Shown piece after piece: positions 1 to 16,926 of a DNA stretch of 64,000 nt. Numbering within the stretch: the first letter of the stretch is position 1; each line of letters opens with the position of its first letter. This DNA is from Acanthaster planci (lineage: Eukaryota; Echinodermata; Asteroidea; Valvatida; Acanthasteridae). Both the position numbers and the translations under genes were made by a program. Under the pieces are notes generated by a model that saw only the letters and a list, made by a program, of their open reading frames with translations, was not told the origin of the DNA and ran no database searches. The stretch covers positions 489,729 to 553,728 of the forward strand of contig NW_019091427.1 of the NCBI RefSeq assembly GCF_001949145.1. The letters are read 5' to 3'.

Positions 1-25
1 TTGAAAGGAGGCTACTGTGAGCTAC

Positions 26-7042
<7,017 letters not shown>

Positions 7043-8900
7043 ATTTCCGTTCGAAGTTATAATAAATGTCTTTTAAAATTTTTAAAAAGACGTGTGCCTA
7101 GCCTATCACTAGTATCAGCTGGCTCTCCGAATGACCGTCAAGTTAACAATGCAATGATAAATCTGAAAATATACAGCGCCCCCTGTCGACCATGTACCAT
7201 ACAATGTTTCGCAGTCAAAATACGTCTGCAGTCTAATTTTGTTAGCCTGGTTCACAAGACGCCGATACAGGGTAGTGATACCGGGGGCCGCCCACTTTTT
7301 AAAAATCATGATTTTCTCATTTCCGTTTAGTAAACTCGCTAGTGGGAAGACATAGGTGGTACGTCCCTGCTTCAGTTGAGAAATCAGGCCCGTAACTGGA
7401 CACACCCTCTGCACCCCCCGACTACAAGGTCCACTTTTGAGGCAAGAAAAGATTTTGCTAGAACATTTTGCGCAAAAAAAAAAAAAAAATACCGCACGCA
7501 CTGGTATTTTTTGTCTCAGTCAATCTTCGGGAGTTTACTTGTAACCCCTCCAAAACAACTGGTACGACTTCAGAAATCCTGCTGTTTTTCAAAATAGAAA
7601 AGCCAAGATCTGTGCTTGGTCCGCTTTTAGGATTCGCACCCCCAAGTCCTAGTTATGGGCCTGGAAATGTTATACTATAGCCTGCTAACACTCTTAATAA
7701 ACGGTTACGTGTGAACCTGTCTCCAAAGATTTTGTCTGCATTTGTCTGGCTCATACCCCGTCTCTCTCCAATACTTTAACAAAATCTTTCATAGGTTTCA
7801 TTAAGAAAACATGACTATTTCTGTCCAGCACATTGCTGAATTCATGTACTTTTGAAATTTATATAATTGATATGAAGATGGCTTCAATCTCCCCATATAC
7901 TACCAAAAACAGATTTAAAAGAGATATTTTAGTACATCAGTCAAAACAGTGACTTTGGATTGAGCAAGGATGCGATTTCTGCCAATTACAATCAAACACT
8001 CAGAGCAAAGTTTCAACAACACATTCAACCAACTTCCACTGACACAAAACATTTATTTCCAATTTTATTGATACAAACTATTGACTTTATTTGACGCTAT
8101 TTTTCTAGTGTCAATTTAATGAGTCATTCTGTACAATAAGAAAATATATCATACTTCGATTGAAGTGACATTTAGAAAACCAATATGAATTATCTTCCAC
8201 CTTTTCAAGTTAGGTTTTAGAAACAATACATTCAACTCCATTTGCCAGCACAAAATGGATATTATTTCACTTAAAAATATGTTACCACATTTACATAACA
8301 AATTTTAATATATCAATGACAACAACACAAGAAATTCAGAACTGCTTAAATGACAGATATCATTTTACTGTGAACATTCACCCTGAATGCTGTAATTAAG
8401 ATTAACAATTTGTCAGGTCAATTTTGGTACAGCTTTAACAATTATTGAATGTTGCAAAATTGGTAAAAGCTTGTAAAGTGAACCAAAAAAGGTTTTTGGA
8501 AAGATTCCTAGCTACTACATTCATAAGAATCATTTTGAACTTAAACCTTGCTTCAAGGAATTGTTAACGTAACGATTACTTGTGATTCATTTGTCAGTCT
8601 GTGATAAAGAAATATGATTAGCATTTTGAATTCAATGAGAAAATTCCTGGTTCTTACAAATTATCCATTAAATTCAGTGCCAACCCTCGTAGCCCGGTTG
8701 ACAGCCAGGCACTCAATTTGGTCCAAGCAAAAATTCAACATGCATATAATTCCTGAGTGTGAAAAATGCCATGGCAACCCGCATGTTCACTATTCAGCAT
8801 CTGGCCATCATAAAAATGAAGGAAAATCGTTTTTATGAAATGTAATGATAATGAATAGAAAAAAAAAGACCAAAATAAACGTTCCCTCTGTTTTTTCCTC
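7043..8900. other. Intergenic DNA between DHPS and SDR copy A; right part probably the copy A 3' UTR
   Basis: No coding exon is seen. From about 8050 rightwards the sequence matches the region below copy B, from about 15425, with many small indels, so the right half is shared 3' flank or UTR. The DHPS promoter should lie just right of 7042, but no TATA box or other clear core element is visible. Short reading frames around a poly-A/T tract near 7469-7488 look random. Confidence 0.6.
8052..8069 (-). promoter_or_regulatory. Candidate poly(A) signals of SDR copy A
   Basis: Two AATAAA hexamers on the minus strand (8057-8052 and 8069-8064) lie about 840 bases past the stop codon. They are near the point where homology with the copy B flank fades. 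A matching AATAAA is at 15433-15428 below copy B. The role is inferred from position and conservation only. Confidence 0.35.
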
Positions 8901-11900
8901 TTACAGATTCTTTTCCTCCTCTAAGTTCACCATCTGGGCGCTGACGTCCCATAATTTCTTGGCCACCGCTGTGTCGTTGGATTCCACTGAGCTCTCCGTC
9001 TCTTTGCAGTCCCGGTAGTAGCCGCCCGTTTTCCCTGCCGGGGAGAAAAACAAAGATTCCTTCAGACTGTCGTGAAAGAATGTTAAAGAATACTGTTGGC
9101 AAAAAATGAGTTGGTCCATTTGAAATGGGACCAGGTGACTCATGCTATCATGGCACTGGTTGATTTGTGATTAAACAATTGTGGTACAAATGAACAAACA
9201 CGGCACAAAGTCCCAAAAAGCCTTCACTTCAAATACATCACATAATTCGGTCAGTGGAGTGCCGTTATGTGAATGCAGCACATACTATCAACACGGCTAA
9301 TATCACCAGACAAACTGTTTTCCATATGGTCACTTAAACAATGGCGGCAACAGTTTTCAAAGGGGGGGGGTCATCTGTGAGACTATCAGGCATCAGCCAT
9401 TAACAGTCTTGCCAAAAGTAGGGAGCTGTTACCTCCAAATTGAAAAAGTGGGTTGGAGGGGGGGGAGTGGCCACCCTCCTTCCCCTTGCGGGCTTAGATT
9501 CCTGACTTCCTTGCCTACCTTTCAGGTTTGGGTCGGTGCCGGCATGGTAAACAGACTCCCCTCCCTGGATTTCCGTCCTGGTAATTCCCTTCCATTTGAA
9601 CATCGGGTACAGTACCTTGGTCAGCATAAACCTCTTCATGCTGCTCTCATTTCGGATTAACCCAGTCGATGGGATGAACCCTGGAGAGTGGGAAAATTGT
9701 GACAAAACAAAGTTACAAGACACTGAATTGTCTAACTGCTTCCATTACGGGAGGAGCAAAGCAATAAAATTGGTCAACGTTCCCTCTTTTTACAATTCCA
9801 CGTATTAGTAATTCTTGGCTTCATTTCTTCTCACACCAATGAACATGCTGAAAATAAACTTTAGAGATGACTGCATGCTACGAAAAAGAAATTCTACTTT
9901 TAATTATTTTTAACATTAAATAAACTTTCTAAAATACAAGGACCTGAAAAATAAAAGTCAGTCCAGATTTTGCCCTAAGGGCTCATTTTACTCAATTACG
10001 CAGAACAGTCTTGGTGACTTATTCTGGATTATGATGTACCAAGCCAGGTTTGCATTAAACCTGCCTTCACCCCCTGAGAAGGCTGAGGCCCCATCCAGAA
10101 AAGCCATCTTGTGGCTGCAGCTTTAGGTTTTACCACTGATAATAACAGAGAAGACCCACAGCCAAACACAACTTTTACACAAGATTGCTCATCTTGGATA
10201 CAGGCCTACTAAATACCTACCTGGGCAGACGCTGATAAGCCCTGAACCTGCTTGTCTCCTCACAAGCGTCCTTATCAGAGACCACATTGGCCAGCTTGAC
10301 ANNNNNNNNNNNNNNNNNNNNNNNNNNNNNNNNNNNNNNNNNNNNNNNNNNNNNNNNNNNNNNNNNNNNNNNNNNNNNNNNNNNNNNNNNNNNNNNNNNN
10401 NNNNNNNNNNNNNNNNNNNNNNNNNNNNNNNNNNNNNNNNNNNNNNNNNNNNNNNNNNNNNNNNNNNNNNNNNNNNNNNNNNNNNNNNNNNNNNNNNNNN
10501 NNNNNNNNNNNNNNNNNNNNNNNNNNNNNNNNNNNNNNNNNNNNNNNNNNNNNNNNNNNNNNNNNNNNNNNNNNNNNNNNNNNNNNNNNNNNNNNNNNNN
10601 NNNNNNNNNNNNNNNNNNNNNNNNNNNNNNNNNNNNNNNNNNNNNNNNNNNNNNNNNNNNNNNNNNNNNNNNNNNNNNNNNNNNNNNNNNNNNNNNNNNN
10701 NNNNNNNNNNNNNNNNNNNNNNNNNNNNNNNNNNNNNNNNNNNNNNNNNNNNNNNNNNNNNNNNNNNNNNNNNNNNNNNNNNNNNNNNNNNNNNNNNNNN
10801 NNNNNNNNNNNNNNNNNNNNNNNNNNNNNNNNNNNNNNNNNNNNNNNNNNNNNNNNNNNNNNNNNNNNNNNNNNNNNNNNNNNNNNNNNNNNNNNNNNNN
10901 NNNNNNNNNNNNNNNNNNNNNNNNNNNNNNNNNNNNNNNNNNNNNNNNNNNNNNNNNNNNNNNNNNNNNNNNNNNNNNNNNNNNNNNNNNNNNNNNNNNN
11001 NNNNNNNNNNNNNNNNNNNNNNNNNNNNNNNNNNNNNNNNNNNNNNNNNNNNNNNNNNNNNNNNNNNNNNNNNNNNNNNNNNNNNNNNNNNNNNNNNNNN
11101 NGTGCATTGACTGTAACCCCTGACTCTCCAAGTCTCCTAGCAAGTTCCTTGGTAAAGAGCACATTGGCCAGTTTGGAGTTCTTGTATGCCAGCTCGCCGT
11201 TGTATGGGCCCTCCAGGAGTTGCAGATTGTCAAAGTCAAGGTGAGCACCTGGTGCTAGATATACCAACCCCAAAAAAGCAGAATTAAATGTGTTTTCTAA
11301 GACCCTAAAATATAAATTTACTTTCAGTTTATTTTATATCTTATTTATTATCTAGAGCAGCGTATAAAAAAACTGTTTTCTGGCTAATACCATTTTTTTT
11401 CTCAACCATTTAAAATTTAAAACAGAAGACACCTACCTCGCATGCCTTTTATACTATCTGGATCATGAAGGGAGGATGCTGTCACGACAATGCGAGCCTC
11501 GCCGGCTTCTGATGCAGTCTTCTTCAGGTCATCCAACAGCAGCAAGGTCAACAGGAAATGACCTGATAGGTGTGGTTGAAGTTTAAAGGTTGCTGATGCC
11601 AACATGAATATTCATTAGGCCCATTAGGCCTAGCGTCATGAGACAGAACACATCATTGGTACAACCGATCAGAAAGAGGTGAAATCAGAATAACCAAAAA
11701 TTGTCAGAACAAGAAATATACCAAAGCTATATCGCGATCCTGTACAATTTAAGTCTGTTTATAAAAAAAAAAGCATTTCCCATAAACAGATTTGCTTCAC
11801 ATCTTCTTAAATGCTTTCATCCACAGAAACACAAGTTTCACATTTTATGTGGCATAATACATGTGACTTTAATATCTGTAAGTTTTTATCAGTACTTTTA

Positions 11901-13944
11901 CCACACTTGAAAATTACAAATTAGAAACGAAGATGGACGAGTTACCCAGGTGGTTGATTCCAAAAGTGACCTCGAAGCCATCTTCTGTCTTGAATGGTCC
12001 CTTGCCGTTCCTGAAACCCGTGGTCATGCCGGCGTTGTTGCACAGGACGTGCAAGGGCTTGGCTGCGGCGTGGAATTCATCCACAAACTGGCGCACTGAC
12101 TTCAAGGAAGCAAGGTCAAGCTGTAAATTCAAAATCAATGAAACATGAAACACCTAGTGTCACCTGAGTAGATAGTTTCTGACAACTCAAGTTCCTACAT
12201 TCCTTGATCCCACAAAAATTCTTTTGAAACCTCCTCGAGGATTTTGAAGGATATGGGGTTATGGATAATTAAACCTTTAGATAGAGCCTTCAATCCTCCA
12301 ATTTTATAACAAGCAAAGAAATTGACAGTAGCAGGATTTGAACCCATGACCTCAAGGACACCATATCAGTGCTCCACCAATTGGAAAATGAACAGGTGGG
12401 TGGACGAGTGTTTGTCACTCAAACTTGCCCAAATTCTCTACCGTAAAACCTGTTTTAAACACAGATAACGTAGGTTAAACACAAAACAGTGCAAGTTCAC
12501 ACCTTCATGAAGGTTAGCTTTGCATCTGGGTTGGTTCTTTTGATGCCACTGATCGCATCCTCTGCTTTGGTCTGGTCTCGACAGGCCATGATGACCTCGT
12601 AGCCGGCTGCTGCATATTTTTCTGTGGCCTTCAAGCCCACGCCTCTATTTGCTCCAGTTATAATGCACACTAAACGGTAAACCAAATCATTGTTAAAAGG
12701 TCGTTGCCATCAGTATATTTTAATACAAAACTCCAAAATGCACCTTTGTGTCTCACTTAGCAACCTTTATTTTCAACTTTTATTTCACTTTTGTAAAGGT
12801 ATTTTTAATGCCTTTTGGTGTTTATGCTAATGAGTACTTCCATATTCATGAGTGAAACTGATGTCATCTCCAGAAAAAGCCTCAATGTTACATTGGTTTG
12901 TACACAAAAAAGTCCAATACTTTTGTAGATTTTGTTGAACTCAGTTTTCTCTGTTGATTCTTTGTTGTCATTGTGCATCACAATAAGCAAGCGTCAATCC
13001 CTCTCTCAGAAATGTTTTCAGTAGGTAAATTCTGGGTCCACAATTTGAACTGAAACACGTATGCACTGAACGATGTCTTCCCTAGATGACTTCACAGCAA
13101 CAGCGCCCTCAGTTGTACAGGAAAGCATGGATAACATTAATTGGTTAAAAAAGAGCACTTTTTAAAAAGCATTTGTCCAAGCAGGAAAAAAAAAGAGCTT
13201 TCATACATTGAAGAAGCATACAAAGTTTTAAAAAAATTGTGTCGCAGAAAAATTCATCGCAGCTATATATGTTCTTATATTATATGCTATTATTATTTTT
13301 ATTAATTGATTTATTTCATAAAACAAAATAGCATATTAAAAACATATGGTCACACCGAGGACACTTTGAAGTACGCCCATACGGAAAGCCCATTGTAAGT
13401 TGGATTGCCCATATCCAACCAAGTTATGACATTAGTCTGTAGCCTCTGGCTCAAACTTGGATTGATCATCTCTCAAGAAAGAATGTTGCATCCTGCCGGC
13501 ACTTTCTTGATCACTTAAAATCTCAATAAAGCTCAGGTCAGCCATTGCTAAAAAGTAAAACAGCATTGAACTGAAACTGTGGAAAGTATTTCAAATTTTC
13601 CACTTCCATGACCTGCACTAAACCCTCCATAAAAAACCATGGCGGTAGAAACAGAGACTTTGATTTTATACACAACCAACAGAGTGTAATCAGGAAGCTG
13701 CAGTCGGCAATTGCCAATCTACTGTCATCCTCAATGGCGCTCGCCGCTGCAAACCCCCCCTGCGTCCATCCCCAGGAAGACCCCCAAAAATCGACATAGG
13801 TCCTGACTCTCTGTTTTATTACTCAGAATATGATTAAAACTACGGGCCTGACTAGGCCTACAAAACAAAGTGTGACATTACTTCGTTAGTACCTTTACCG
13901 TCCTTGCTCGCTGAGGCCCCATTTTCTTCACCCGATCGTGCCAT
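8901..13944 (-). CDS. Short-chain dehydrogenase/reductase, retinol-dehydrogenase-like, tandem copy A
   Basis: This is a classical SDR oxidoreductase using NAD(P)(H); the substrate is unknown. Coding exons in order are 13944-13893, 12669-12503, 12120-11946, 11562-11437, 11254-11102 (the last 9 bases are lost in the gap), 9680-9519 and 9034-8901. The expected length is about 325 residues. The sequence shows the Rossmann motif CIITGANRGVG, a basic segment MACRD typical of NADP-preferring members, CNNAG, the serine region VTASS and the catalytic YKNSK. The C-terminal half has NALCPG then GFIPSTGL, a stretch shared with protochlorophyllide-reductase-like SDRs. No N-terminal membrane anchor is present, unlike RDH11/12/14, so a soluble enzyme is likely. 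The start is the ATG at 13944-13942, and exon 1 is 52 nt in both copies. It lies tandem with copy B at 16927-22466. Calling it a retinol dehydrogenase would over-reach. Confidence 0.9.
10221..10301 (-). pseudogene. Degenerate duplicate of the 3' half of SDR exon 5 (copy A)
   Basis: The minus strand reads KLANVVSDK and ends in TCTGCCCAG followed by a GTAGGT donor, matching the end of exon 5 (KLANVLFTK...NALCPG). A one-base gain after the SDK codons and a later short deletion break the frame relative to its counterpart at 18383-18466. It has no acceptor of its own, and its 5' end disappears into the assembly gap. Confidence 0.75.
10302..11101. other. Assembly gap, 800 N
   Basis: This run of 800 undetermined bases lies within SDR copy A, between the 3' end of exon 5 and its degenerate duplicate. 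In copy B the corresponding interval is only about 35 bases. The gap may therefore come from collapse of the local tandem repeat, or it may hide extra repeat units or an insertion. Confidence 0.99.
12330..12388 (-). repeat. tRNA-derived SINE head fragment (family 1)
   Basis: The minus strand has a TTGGTGGAGCAC A-box-like segment, then CATGGGTTCAAATCC as a B-box. It resembles the element at 1005-1076. It lies in SDR copy A between exons 12669-12503 and 12120-11946, with no counterpart recognised at that place in copy B. Confidence 0.5.
12735..13260. repeat. Dispersed repeat, diverged relative of 30570-31110
   Basis: Matching blocks in the same order at both places include an ACTTTGTGTCTCA-type segment, ATGCCTTTTGG, a CATATTCAT segment and a TTTCATACATT segment before an A/T-rich end. 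The copy here fills much of the first intron of SDR copy A. It has no coding capacity. Confidence 0.45.
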
Positions 13945-15427
13945 TGTACCACCTCACTCAGGTACATGTATCATACAGTATCGAAATCACCGATATTAAA
14001 ATTACAATACTTAGGTCTAGCCTACTTGACTTACGAAACGGCTCCTCACACTGCCCAGGTACTAGGTCAACGGGCGCCGCGGCCCCGCGCGCTGGTGGCC
14101 GGGGCCAGGGTACAAAAGGGCAGCGTAGTGTGCTGGCTTGCGCAAAGTTTCCTGGGGCGCGCCCTCTATTCATCGAGGCGAGCAAGGGACAGCAACGTTC
14201 AGCAATGGGTAACCTCCTGGGAATTAAAAAAAAAAACCGATTTTTTTTTAGGGGGGGGAGGGGAATGGGGAACTGTTAGATGATATTTATTTCCAACTTG
14301 AAGCATGTTACAGGTAGGTATCCGACAATATTTTTTACAAATTAAAACAACAAATCGAATATTTTCGTCGTTTTCACATCAGTGATTCGAAGGGTTCGGC
14401 ACGCGGCCAATTCAAACTGGACGACAAAGTACCTACCTCCATGGTCAAAGCAGCCAAGTTACTTAGTAGTGATACCTTATGAAATGAAACTTAATACGAG
14501 AGTTACGATCACAATAAAACTGCGAAGAAAGAGACAGTGGACATATAATTTGTAAAGTCAGACGGCAAGTTGAGTTGATGCTATCTTTTATTATTCTGTT
14601 TTGTCCATTTGTTTCATGATCACTCTCATTGAAGCCAAAAATCTTCAAATATGCCTATTATACAAGTACCAATGAAACACCCAAAGAACCCTACCGTTTG
14701 ATCTGACTTTGAGGGTGGGCAAGTGTGGTACAGCTGCAATACGATGGGAATATGAGATCTGAAGCTTTTCATGGTAAAGATGGGAAGTGAAGTACATGTA
14801 CAAGGTTTGCCGTTGCACCTTGCAAAGCTATCTGTGCGAGTATGTGCGGTTTTGAAAGGACCGGAGGGTACTCAACTTATCGGAGGGGGGGGGCTACATG
14901 CACGGAAAACAACTTGAATAAAGGCTAAAAGTATGGCTATGGAGGATTTCATTTATGGAAGTCTAACATTTCAGTGGGGGAAGCAGCAACGAGGCATGCA
15001 AACTAGTCTCCTCTCAATGTGTATCCCAAGACAGTTGTGTTACCCAAACCAAAAATCAAAAGAAAACAAAGCAAAACAAAAACAAAACAAAAACACCCAG
15101 GTGCAGTTCGAAGGGGAGGGGTTGGGCCTTAGTCCTCCCCCCAATTTTGGGTAGCCCCCCATGCAAAAATGAACAAAAAATTTAAAAGGGTGGAAAATAT
15201 TGGATTTACAGTGGCGAAAGTTAAAAGGTGACGTCACCTGTAAAGGGTCTAGCCCCCCCATGGCTCTACAATCACACCCGAAAGCATCCTGTCAAGTGAC
15301 GAGAACGCTGCCTTCAATTTACACAACAGATCTCATGTTTTATCCCCTACTTGTTAGCCAACAAAACTGTCAACACTTTAAACTATTATGTCCATATAAA
15401 AAGAAGTCAAACTTCTTTCCAGTTGTA

Positions 15428-15433
15428 TTTATT
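15428..15433 (-). promoter_or_regulatory. Candidate poly(A) signal of SDR copy B
   Basis: An AATAAA on the minus strand lies in the position homologous to 8057-8052 below copy A, close to the limit of homology. If used, the copy B 3' UTR would be about 1.5 kb and would include two transposon relics. Confidence 0.35.
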
Positions 15434-15536
15434 AAACACTGAACATATTGACTTTTTGAAGATATCTTTCCAGTGTCAATTTAATGAATCATTATGCGCA
15501 ATAATTAGAATAGTAATTAGTTTTCGGTGCAATGCT

Positions 15537-15673
15537 ATTGAGTACCGAAGTGAATACGTCACGCGCACAATTAGCGCGAGAACCAGCGCGTGAACCAACA
15601 CGCGCGCGTACTCCATTCGTTTGCACTGCACTTTCTGATTCACAGTGACGTCACACTTCGGTACTCTATTGAA
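15537..15673. mobile_element. MITE of about 137 bp with GAGTACCGAAGTG termini
   Basis: The left end reads TTGAGTACCGAAGTG, and the reverse complement of the right end reads ATAGAGTACCGAAGTG, each followed by a TGACGTCA-like segment. The interior is rich in CGCG dinucleotides. The homologous position below copy A (about 8140-8180) lacks the element, which supports insertion after the gene duplication. Confidence 0.6.
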
Positions 15674-15917
15674 AATACAAATGTGAAGTATCCTTCGCTT
15701 TTCAGTTAAATTTTGGAAGCAGCACATTCGACTCTTTTTGTCTTCATCAGGAAGTACATTATTTCATTTAAAAATATTTTAGCACATTTATATGCAATAT
15801 ACAACAAATTTACATCCATCAATGAAAGTAATACAAGGCATAACGAGTTGTTTTAATGAGATTGTTTTCACTCTATAGCTTCCCATACATCCTAAATGTT
15901 GCAATAATTGTATGATA

Positions 15918-16324
15918 AATCTGAATATTTCAGCCAGGCCTGCTGCCCTGTAAAGAGAGCCCAGAACTGTGAGGTGTTGCGTAATTTCCTTTGTCCCCAG
16001 TGAATGCGAGTGGCGTCTTTTCAAACGCGGTAGGATTAGCATGCAGCGGTGCTGTGCCGCTCATCAATGGGGCCCTGGAGCACTTTTGTCCTCGGTGCTA
16101 ATCTGCGGGCGCACTATGCCCGAAACAGCGGTATACTGTTGAAAAACAGTGACGGATTACCTTCGAAAAATGCAAGCCGAAAAATGATGGCAATTCCCAG
16201 CAGCAGGTCTTTTGTTCCAAGTACAGTCTTTTGTTACATGGACCAGCTCTTTTGTCCCATTTCGGGCTCTGCATATAAACCCATGGTGCTCGAAACGGGG
16301 TTCCCGGCAGCAAATGGTTAAGCT
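15918..16324. mobile_element. Truncated piggyBac-like MITE in the copy B 3' flank
   Basis: It is homologous over about 400 bp to 31258-31683, starting at CTGAATATTTCAGCCAGGCC. Its right end is CCCGGCAGCAAATGG followed by TTAA, the usual piggyBac target. The left terminus seen in the second copy is missing. A recurring CTTTTGTYC motif appears several times inside. It is absent from the matching flank of copy A. Confidence 0.55.
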
Positions 16325-16926
16325 GGAGTGCAAAGTAGGTTTTGTTCCAGACGCTGAAGTTAAGACGCTGTTATGACTTTACGTGGGCTCAGGACCACTG
16401 TTTTGTTGTAACCAAAACTAGTGCGACTGGTTTTTTGTCCAACATTGCACTTGTTCAAAATCTGGAAGTTATAACGAGGCAACGTCAGCTGGAACAATTT
16501 TGGCATTGCTTGAAAACAATATAATGCTGTGAAAATGATAAAAGCTTACGAAGCCAAAAAAAAAAAAACCCCATCCTAATGAAAAACCAAATTTAACTCA
16601 AGACTTCCTTTGCTGAATTTTAAACAAAAACTTATCAGTCCGTGAAAAAAACTAGGATTTCCACATTTTGAATTTAATGGGGAAAATTGCTGGCTTTTTA
16701 AAATTATCCATCAAATTCAGCATGTCAATCCTCATGGCCTGGCTACAAGCCAGGCACTCCATTTGGTCAAAGCAAACATCCAAAATGCATAGCTTACATG
16801 TTCCTCACTGTTAAAAATGCCATTACAATCAGCAATAACATTAGCAGTTATACAATCATGGAGAAACTATGTTTACAAAAAGTAATGCCAATAATTAGTC
16901 CATATCAAATCAAATATTTTTTCCTC

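Larger units (their letters stand above)
13945..16926. other. Intergenic DNA between the two SDR copies
   Basis: No exon is seen. Bases from about 14260 to 14720 match about 22700-23330, the 5' flank of copy B, so the promoter region was duplicated with the gene. From about 15425 rightwards the sequence matches the 3' flank of copy A, interrupted by two insertions described separately (15537-15673 and about 15918-16324). A G-rich tract is at 14885-14893 and an AAAAC-rich stretch at 15060-15095. Confidence 0.6.

Noticed and set aside
10217-11273. Open frames of about 280 to 340 codons
   Set aside because: They are mostly runs of N from the assembly gap. Only the flanking bases are real, and these belong to SDR exon 5 and its duplicate.
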